A stretch of DNA of 64,000 nt from Lewinella sp. LCG006 (GTDB lineage Bacteria; Bacteroidota; Bacteroidia; Chitinophagales; Saprospiraceae): positions 6,305,802 to 6,369,801 of the forward strand of contig NZ_CP160680.1 of the NCBI RefSeq assembly GCF_040784935.1, given 5' to 3'. Within the stretch, counting starts at the first letter, position 1, and every line of letters starts with the position of its first letter. A model generated the notes under the pieces. That model ran no database searches, was not told the DNA's origin, and saw nothing but the letters and a program-made list of their open reading frames with translations. Made by a program: the position numbers and the translations under genes. Below are positions 58,531 through 64,000 of this stretch, piece after piece.

Positions 58531-58564
58531 AGAGGGTTAGCTGGTATAAACCATCTAACCCTCT
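58531..58564. terminator. Hairpin between convergent genes
   Basis: AGAGGGTTAG pairs with CTAACCCTCT, with TGG/CCA inside after one mismatch and a TATAAA loop. Downstream ATCTAACC words repeat. It lies between the peptidase and DUF853 stops; no T-run is seen. Confidence 0.55.
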
Positions 58565-58588
58565 ACTATCTAACCATCTAACCAAACC

Positions 58589-60130
58589 CTATCTCCGCTT
58601 ACCACCAAGAATCCCCAGCAGGCCACGCGCTAATTCGCGGGCCAAGGTGCGGCCAATTTGTCGGGTAGTCGTATTGCTCATCACCTTTTCCAAGGTAGAT
58701 TTCTCTTTCCTTCGAGAGCTCGTCGTGCTGCGTGCCTTGGCACGTTGTTCTTTTAGTTCCTCCTGGCGCTCTTCAGCTTGAGCAGCCTCGATTTTTTCCG
58801 TAAGGATATCGTGAGCACTATCCCTGTCGACCACCTGGTTATACTTCTTCACCAAGGGCGAAACCTTAACGATGCTGTTGATTTCGGCATCAGTGAGTAC
58901 GTCCATACGCGATTCAGGAGCTCGGAGCATGGTGTGTACCAACGGCGTAGGAATCCCTTTTTCGTTCAGCGCAGTTACCAAAGCTTCCCCAATTCCAAGC
59001 TCGGTCAGTAGTTGATCAACATCGTAAAACTCCGTGATAGGATAATTCTGCGCGGCCAAACGAATGGCTTTGCGATCCTTGGCGGTAAATGCCCGTAAGG
59101 AATGCTGTACTTTTAAACCCAACTGCCCCAACACACTCTCAGGAATGTCGGCAGGATTTTGGGTAACAAAAAACAAGCCAACACCTTTTGAGCGAATCAA
59201 CTTCACGATGGCTTCCAACTGGTCCATCAATGCGTCTGAGGCCTGGTCAAAAACCAAGTGAGCTTCATCAATGAACAAGACCAATTTGGGCTTATCCGCA
59301 TCGCCAGCTTCAGGAAACGTGCTATAGATTTCTGCAAGGATTTGCAGCATAAACGTCGAAAACAACTTCGGACGATCCTGGATATCCGTCAAGCGAATAA
59401 CGGAGACAATTCCCCGGCCCAATTCGTCCGTACGGCAGAGGTCATCTACGTCAAAGGAACGCTCACCAAAAAACACACTTGCTCCCTGCTGCTCCAGCTC
59501 AACAATCTTACGCATGATAGAGCCCACACTGGAAGAAGAGATCAAGCCATAAATATCTTGAACTTCCGCTTTCCCCTCATTCGTCATAAATTGAAGGGCT
59601 TTCTTAAAGTCCATCAAATCCAACAAAGGCAGTGCATTGTCATCACAATACTTAAAAACCACGGCTACAATTCCAGCCTGTGTATCATTCAGTGAAAGAA
59701 TTTTGGAAAACAAAACCGGCCCAAATTCCGTAACGGTTGCCCGTAGACGGGCTCCTTTTTCATCGGAGATAGACAAGAACTCTACCGGGCTTCCCCCGGC
59801 AGTAAAAGGTATACCAATAGCGGCATGGCGCTCGTCAATCTTGCGGTGCCCCGCAGAAGGCATGGCTATCCCACTCAGATCTCCTTTGATGTCCATCAGT
59901 AAACTAGGAACCCCTTCCTTGGAAAGCTGCTCGGCGATAATTTGTAAGGTCTTCGTTTTACCAGAACCCGTGGCTCCTGCAATCAGCCCGTGGCGATTGA
60001 GGGTAGCCATAGGCAAACGAACGAGCGTATTGGTTTGCGTTACTTTGTCAAGCATTGCACCGCCTAAAACAAAACTTGGCCCTTTAAATTGATAACCTGC
60101 GTTGATGGTCTCTAAAAACTGCTCCGACAT
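58589..60130 (-). CDS. HerA-like DUF853 ATPase
   Basis: A 513-residue P-loop ATPase of the DUF853 (E. coli YjgR) group, related to HerA/FtsK hexameric motors. Walker A GATGSGKT (52-59), Walker B VLFIDEAHLVF (about 282-292), and the sensor FVTQNPADIPESV follow in order. The C-terminus is basic with RTLARELARGLLGILGGKRR. Substrate unknown; HerA homologues act in DNA end resection and in defence with nuclease partners. The downstream neighbour on the same strand set, 65 bases upstream of its start, is an endonuclease of the NucA type, but it is membrane-anchored and probably exported. Confidence 0.9.
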   Translation of the reverse strand: MSEQFLETINAGYQFKGPSFVLGGAMLDKVTQTNTLVRLPMATLNRHGLIAGATGSGKTKTLQIIAEQLSKEGVPSLLMDIKGDLSGIAMPSAGHRKIDERHAAIGIPFTAGGSPVEFLSISDEKGARLRATVTEFGPVLFSKILSLNDTQAGIVAVVFKYCDDNALPLLDLMDFKKALQFMTNEGKAEVQDIYGLISSSSVGSIMRKIVELEQQGASVFFGERSFDVDDLCRTDELGRGIVSVIRLTDIQDRPKLFSTFMLQILAEIYSTFPEAGDADKPKLVLFIDEAHLVFDQASDALMDQLEAIVKLIRSKGVGLFFVTQNPADIPESVLGQLGLKVQHSLRAFTAKDRKAIRLAAQNYPITEFYDVDQLLTELGIGEALVTALNEKGIPTPLVHTMLRAPESRMDVLTDAEINSIVKVSPLVKKYNQVVDRDSAHDILTEKIEAAQAEERQEELKEQRAKARSTTSSRRKEKSTLEKVMSNTTTRQIGRTLARELARGLLGILGGKRR

Positions 60131-60195
60131 AATATCTGAATGAATTGTTGGTCTTAAGACTTATTCCAAGCACTAAGGTAATGAACAAATGGTTA

Positions 60196-61101
60196 CTATT
60201 GATTCCATTTTTCTACCCTTAACTCGTATTTCCGCTTATTGAAGGGCCATAAATCAATATTAAAACTCCCTTCCAGCTCTTCCTCCAGCTCTGCTGGCAT
60301 GAAATCTTCGTAAAAATTGATCCCCGTAAGGGCCTCTACCTCATCAATAGAAACGGCAAACTTAAAGAGTGGGTCATAGTTGACTTCATTGTCTAAAATA
60401 AAACCTATACCCTTTTTCTCTGGATCATCAAGGTCCAATATCACCTTGTAGTAAGCCGCCGGAATAGCCACTTGGTTGTCTTTACCAATATACCCCTTGG
60501 GTTCTTTGCTCAAAACTGGGCCGGATACAATGTAGAGACGCTTGAACTTCTTGGCCCAATCCCGAGTCAATTCCTCCAATTCCCGCCAGATTCCCTGGTT
60601 GAAATTTCTTGACTGCGGACTGATGTTGCTCATCAGAAAAGTTTCGTCCATGGCCACCGCATCGTAAGCCATATCCGCCGCAGGCACCATGTGTCCACGG
60701 TCGTAGCCCGACCCTCGGTAGTCATCAGGCGTTGCACTCCCCTCGCGTATCGCGGGGTCAGGTCGAAAATTGTCCTCACGCTCCGTCCACGGCTTGATCA
60801 GGTTATCGTAAGTAAGCACATAGGCCACCCAATCCGCTTGCTCATAATCATCATTGTAGCTTAGCGTGTAGTGCTTATAATGATAAACCTCCGAACCCCT
60901 CACATCAGAAGGTAAGAAATGCTCTTCACCAACGTAAGCACTCGGTTCATCAGCTTCCTCAATAAGAGCTGCCCCTTCTCCTGAGAAAAAGCTGAAAAGA
61001 AAGTACAAGCCACCGACAATAGCTCCAAAAATCCCCACTTTTGCGATCATACCGCCGCTTTCTTTCGCCTGATTGGCATGATTACGCCGCAATTTAGCCA
61101 T
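60196..61101 (-). CDS. Membrane-anchored DNA/RNA non-specific endonuclease
   Basis: About 301 residues. One helix (about 22-40, VGIFGAIVGGLYFLFSFF) places the catalytic domain outside the cytoplasm. The beta-beta-alpha-metal motif is intact: His137 in YDRGHMVPAADM, and Asn168 in NFNQGIWRELEEL as metal ligand. Such NucA-type enzymes cut DNA and RNA with Mg. The start is at MAKLRRNHANQAK, since the earlier frame adds 11 residues ahead of a typical positive N-terminus. No inhibitor gene is seen. Confidence 0.92.
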   Translation of the reverse strand: MAKLRRNHANQAKESGGMIAKVGIFGAIVGGLYFLFSFFSGEGAALIEEADEPSAYVGEEHFLPSDVRGSEVYHYKHYTLSYNDDYEQADWVAYVLTYDNLIKPWTEREDNFRPDPAIREGSATPDDYRGSGYDRGHMVPAADMAYDAVAMDETFLMSNISPQSRNFNQGIWRELEELTRDWAKKFKRLYIVSGPVLSKEPKGYIGKDNQVAIPAAYYKVILDLDDPEKKGIGFILDNEVNYDPLFKFAVSIDEVEALTGINFYEDFMPAELEEELEGSFNIDLWPFNKRKYELRVEKWNQ

Positions 61102-61251
61102 GAATTGTTGATTGAATGAGGCGTAAAAATACAAAAAGTTGATTAACTGCTATTAACATCCTTCAATTTGGTGGCAAATTATTTCCTTACAATCCCTCAT
61201 ATGGTTCAAAAAAAATCCTTATGTGCCTCATGTGGTTTAATTATCCCCCCC

Positions 61252-63201
61252 TCACTGCTGCTTCACCTCCACAATCTCCACCCGCCGTTCCCGGGCCGCT
61301 GCGGGGCTGTAAATAGAAAGCCGCTCTCCGGCCCGCTCGTCTTGTGCGCTGGCAGCTGCGCGGGTTTCCCCAAAAGAAACTTCAGAAATCACCAGCTGCC
61401 CGCTCTCCAGATATGGCAACAGTATCCCCGAACGCCAGCTTTGGAAGTGGTTGCGTACCGCACTCACGCGGCGCTGGCCTAGCAGAAGGTTGTAATCTCC
61501 CTTTGCGCGCGGACTCGTGTAGCCTTTCAAGAAAATCTCCACTTTTTGTGCTGCTTCCAGTTGCTCCAGCAAGATGGCAGAAAATAGCTCCAGCCTTTCG
61601 TAACCTTCTACCACTTCTTTTTCAAAAAACAAAGCCACGGCGTCCTGTTCTTCTTCATTCTCAGCGTATTGCTCGTAGTAAATGTCTTCCCTTTTCAGGT
61701 AATTGAAATAGGTTTCCGAATAATCGAGTTCCGTAACGGATTTGCGCGTACGCGGATTGGGGTGATCATTGTCGTAAAACAAGGTCAAGGGTAAAAAGTC
61801 TTCCAAGGTCCGGAAAATAGGATGCGTGGGAGTGGTCGGTTCAGGCTGAAGGGGGGGGATCTCTACGATCGCTGCCGTATCTGTAGGCGCAGGTGGTGGT
61901 GGAGGCACCAGATTGGCTTTGAAAATGTCTGGACAGCAATTTTTTGTGTCAGGATCTAAGTAACGCCCGCCAGGGCGGTTGGAGCTGAAATATGCGGAAT
62001 CCTCCTTGGTGAAAAACGGATAAGTATCATCGTAACTGGAGTTGATCGCAAGCCCTAAATTTTCTACCGTTCCCCATTCACCATTCCCCAAATAAGGCAC
62101 TTTCACCAAATCATACCCACCAAATCCCGGTGGCCGATTGGTACTAAAGTAAAGGGTTTGCGAAGCGGCGTGAAATTGAGGGCTTATTTCTCCGTAAGGG
62201 GTGTTCAATGCAAGGATTGGCCTCGGCTTTTCCCACTTGCTATCACCAACGGGCAGTGGCACCTGCCAAAGATCAAAATCACCACTCCCGCCAGCTCGCT
62301 TGCTCACAAATAAAAGGTATTCTTGCTGTGCAATACTGTCCCACATCAACGAGGGTTGGGTGGCAGTAGCCGAAGGAGCATTGATCTCGGCGGGTAGTAC
62401 TGTAAATTCTCGTTTCCAGCGTCCACGACTGTCTTTTTCGCGTACGTACAACTGGCAACTGATGGCTGCTCCTTCCGTGAATTGACACCGATTGAAAAAC
62501 ATCAATTGCTTGTCACGACTAATCGCGGTATGGGCGGTGTGGAGCGTATCTTCATTGAAGCCACGGCTCATCACCCGCCCCCGGCGATCATCGCGGGAGA
62601 ACATGACTTTACTGATTTTGCGTGCAGGTTCGTACTTGTCGTCTTCTTTGTCGTAACTATAGGAAGTGTAATACAGCGTATCCCCGGATTTCCACGCTCC
62701 AAATTCACCGTAAGGAGAGTTGATACGGCGTGGTAGACGCTCCAATGTCCATTCTTCCTCCAGGGTTTGTTCTTGGGCCCAGCTTGCGCTCAGCAATGCC
62801 GCGCGGGCTTTCTCTTGTTGCTGGGCACTCCCCTTACCCGTGGCGATAAAAGCATTTAAGGCTTCCGTTGCTTCCTGGTATTTCCCCTGGCTTTGGTAGC
62901 TAAGTCCCAGCCCCAACCAGACCGTCGGGTACTGCTGGATAGCATTGCCTTTGGTGAGTGCCAGATAATGTTCTTCCGCAGCTTCGTAAGCCTGAAAAGC
63001 AAGCGCCGCTTCTGCCAAACGGAATTCGATATCCGGGGCTGGTTTTCGCTCCAGTGCTTGACGAAAATAATGCAGCGCTGTGTAATAATCCTCCTGCACC
63101 ATCGCCTGATCGCCTTTTTTCAAGAGTGCAGCTGGACGCTGGGCTTCCGCCCAAAAGCCAACCAACAATAAAGCAATCAGCAACAAACTTTTACTAAGCA
63201 T
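61252..63201 (-). CDS. TPR / PD40 / OmpA-domain outer membrane protein
   Basis: About 649 residues. Signal peptide MLSKSLLLIALLLVGFWAEA, TPR-like helices (about 20-130, ALERKPAPDIEFRLAEAALA), WD40-like PD40 beta-propeller repeats (about 170-440), a proline-rich linker, and a C-terminal OmpA domain with FLKGYTSPRAKGDYNLLLGQRR that binds peptidoglycan. The layout is that of the PorE-like/OmpA proteins that accompany PorP/SprF genes of gliding and the T9SS. The start is at the internal ATG that opens the signal peptide. PorP/SprF-like gene lies 62 bases upstream. Confidence 0.9.
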   Translation of the reverse strand: MLSKSLLLIALLLVGFWAEAQRPAALLKKGDQAMVQEDYYTALHYFRQALERKPAPDIEFRLAEAALAFQAYEAAEEHYLALTKGNAIQQYPTVWLGLGLSYQSQGKYQEATEALNAFIATGKGSAQQQEKARAALLSASWAQEQTLEEEWTLERLPRRINSPYGEFGAWKSGDTLYYTSYSYDKEDDKYEPARKISKVMFSRDDRRGRVMSRGFNEDTLHTAHTAISRDKQLMFFNRCQFTEGAAISCQLYVREKDSRGRWKREFTVLPAEINAPSATATQPSLMWDSIAQQEYLLFVSKRAGGSGDFDLWQVPLPVGDSKWEKPRPILALNTPYGEISPQFHAASQTLYFSTNRPPGFGGYDLVKVPYLGNGEWGTVENLGLAINSSYDDTYPFFTKEDSAYFSSNRPGGRYLDPDTKNCCPDIFKANLVPPPPPAPTDTAAIVEIPPLQPEPTTPTHPIFRTLEDFLPLTLFYDNDHPNPRTRKSVTELDYSETYFNYLKREDIYYEQYAENEEEQDAVALFFEKEVVEGYERLELFSAILLEQLEAAQKVEIFLKGYTSPRAKGDYNLLLGQRRVSAVRNHFQSWRSGILLPYLESGQLVISEVSFGETRAAASAQDERAGERLSIYSPAAARERRVEIVEVKQQ

Positions 63202-63262
63202 TGGTCTAGACAGTGGGCGACGAGAAGTAGGGAGCATACGGTTTTCTTTTGTGAAACGGGCG

Positions 63263-64000
63263 CTAAAAAATAGGGCAAGATTTGAATTCTTCCGGCGGTC
63301 GAGCTTGCATCATATAATAATGCAATGCCAATTCCAGTCCTCCGCGCCCATTGGTAGCAGTTTGAAACCCTGAGGTATTGATATCGTAGCTCAGGCCAAA
63401 AAGCCATTGTTGATAACGGGCTTCGAGGTTAAGGATCAGTGCATCTTGAAAACGATAATTCAATCCGGCTCCCAACCCCAAATCGCTACCTTTGTAAGGC
63501 ATATGATAACGGGCACCAGCACCCAATAATATTTCCTGATAGGCTCCTTGTCGGAAAAAATGATGAACAGCTGTAAAGTCCCAATCTTCATTTAGCTCCA
63601 GCTGCCCAAAAGCGTAGAACCTGGCCCAGATTGGTACTTTTATGCCTGTGGTGTTGAAAAAGGTAAGTTCAGGACCATTGAGGTGAGAAGCAGCGACACC
63701 AGTGTTCAGTTCACTACGACTACGTGGATCGTGAGCCTGGTAGTTGAGGCCTGCTACTAGCGAACTTAAGCCACTTGATTGTTGTCCAAACTGCTCGCCG
63801 GTATTCTGATTGGGATCAAAGAACTCGCCGTTGTACTGGTCGCCAAACTGCAACTGTTCCGGCAGGAAGGCGCGTTGCCCAAAATCAAAACCCACGCCAG
63901 CACTCAGCTGGTGAACATCCGTCAGGGGTAGCACATAGGAAGCTCGCAAACCGATTTGCGTCCACGACAATTTACCGTCGCCGGCCTGATCATACATCAG
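63263..64000 (-). CDS. PorP/SprF family outer membrane protein, partial
   Basis: The C-terminal 245 or so residues of a Bacteroidota PorP/SprF protein, open to the right edge; the N-terminus lies outside the window. Beta-rich sequence with alternating aromatic residues (GLRASYVLPLTDVHQLSAGVGFDF, GAGLNYRFQDALILNLEARYQQWLFGLSYDINTS) and the closing LELALHYYM motif. These proteins form a barrel associated with T9SS and gliding adhesins. It is the first of a minus-strand pair with the OmpA-domain gene. Confidence 0.85.
   Translation of the reverse strand: MMYDQAGDGKLSWTQIGLRASYVLPLTDVHQLSAGVGFDFGQRAFLPEQLQFGDQYNGEFFDPNQNTGEQFGQQSSGLSSLVAGLNYQAHDPRSRSELNTGVAASHLNGPELTFFNTTGIKVPIWARFYAFGQLELNEDWDFTAVHHFFRQGAYQEILLGAGARYHMPYKGSDLGLGAGLNYRFQDALILNLEARYQQWLFGLSYDINTSGFQTATNGRGGLELALHYYMMQARPPEEFKSCPIF

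Noticed and set aside
58589-61101. HerA-nuclease antiphage system
   Set aside because: The nuclease is membrane-anchored with an outward domain and DUF853 proteins are widespread housekeeping-like ATPases; kept only as a low-interest finding.
1-64000. Mobile elements, prophage, integrons and CRISPR arrays
   Set aside because: No transposase, integrase, phage or repeat-spacer pattern was found by reading both strands.

Overview
The window comes from a chromosome of the phylum Bacteroidota, most likely a Saprospiria (Lewinella-like) bacterium. Evidence for the phylum: promoters of the TAnnTTTG type sit at sensible distances before many genes, several followed directly by CGG. There is a protein with a type IX secretion (T9SS) C-terminal sorting domain, a PorP/SprF-like outer membrane protein beside a TPR/PD40/OmpA lipoprotein-type gene, an Oar-like TonB receptor, a Bacteroidota-type LptE and a 7TMR-DISM hybrid kinase with an AraC output domain. 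The genus-level guess is inference. I see no insertion sequence, phage, integrase or CRISPR array.

Layout. 0.4-6.6 kb: SRP GTPase ffh, a Spo0M/arrestin-like protein, a three-gene membrane Fe-S reductase operon, a PyrR-like phosphoribosyltransferase and a patatin. 6.7-12.5 kb: a T9SS-exported lamin-tail protein, divergent from a very large TonB-dependent receptor with highly expressed-type codon use. 12.6-17.4 kb: a SAM methyltransferase, a NitT/TauT-type ABC permease/ATPase pair without a binding protein, and a secreted subtilase. 17.6-23.3 kb: a same-strand run of WbqC, a dynamin-like GTPase, a 50-residue DUF2256 zinc protein, a cytochrome oxidase subunit III-like protein, a lipoprotein and two unknowns. 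23.4-28.5 kb: a minus-strand run of cmk, a helical-repeat unknown, a DUF2795-like protein, a transglutaminase-like protein and queA. 28.9-38.5 kb: a MacB-type permease, the hybrid kinase, an Fe-S photolyase relative and the cytochrome c maturation genes ccmE and ccmF. 38.5-49.6 kb: mostly housekeeping (Rossmann protein, tRNA-His, LptE, MoxR/ChlI-type ATPase, amidinotransferase, GNAT, DUF819, TspO, galK, yebC). 49.8-53.2 kb: an 1128-residue caspase-lipase fusion. 53.3-64 kb: pdhB, a small lipoprotein/YtxJ/MnmD/RibD/peptidase S37 run, a HerA-like DUF853 ATPase, a membrane-anchored DNA/RNA endonuclease, and the OmpA and PorP/SprF genes.

Most genes are housekeeping or envelope functions. The most unusual gene is the caspase-alpha/beta-hydrolase fusion. 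Several non-coding features are not explained by the genes: two long imperfect palindromes of about 125-130 bp (one carrying a good promoter in its right arm), a dispersed GTGTAAAGGTGTAAAAGTT repeat, ACTTT..AAAGT hairpin repeats, and a set of strong hairpins that fill the gaps between gene ends. A CxxxY form of CcmE replaces the usual HxxxY form.
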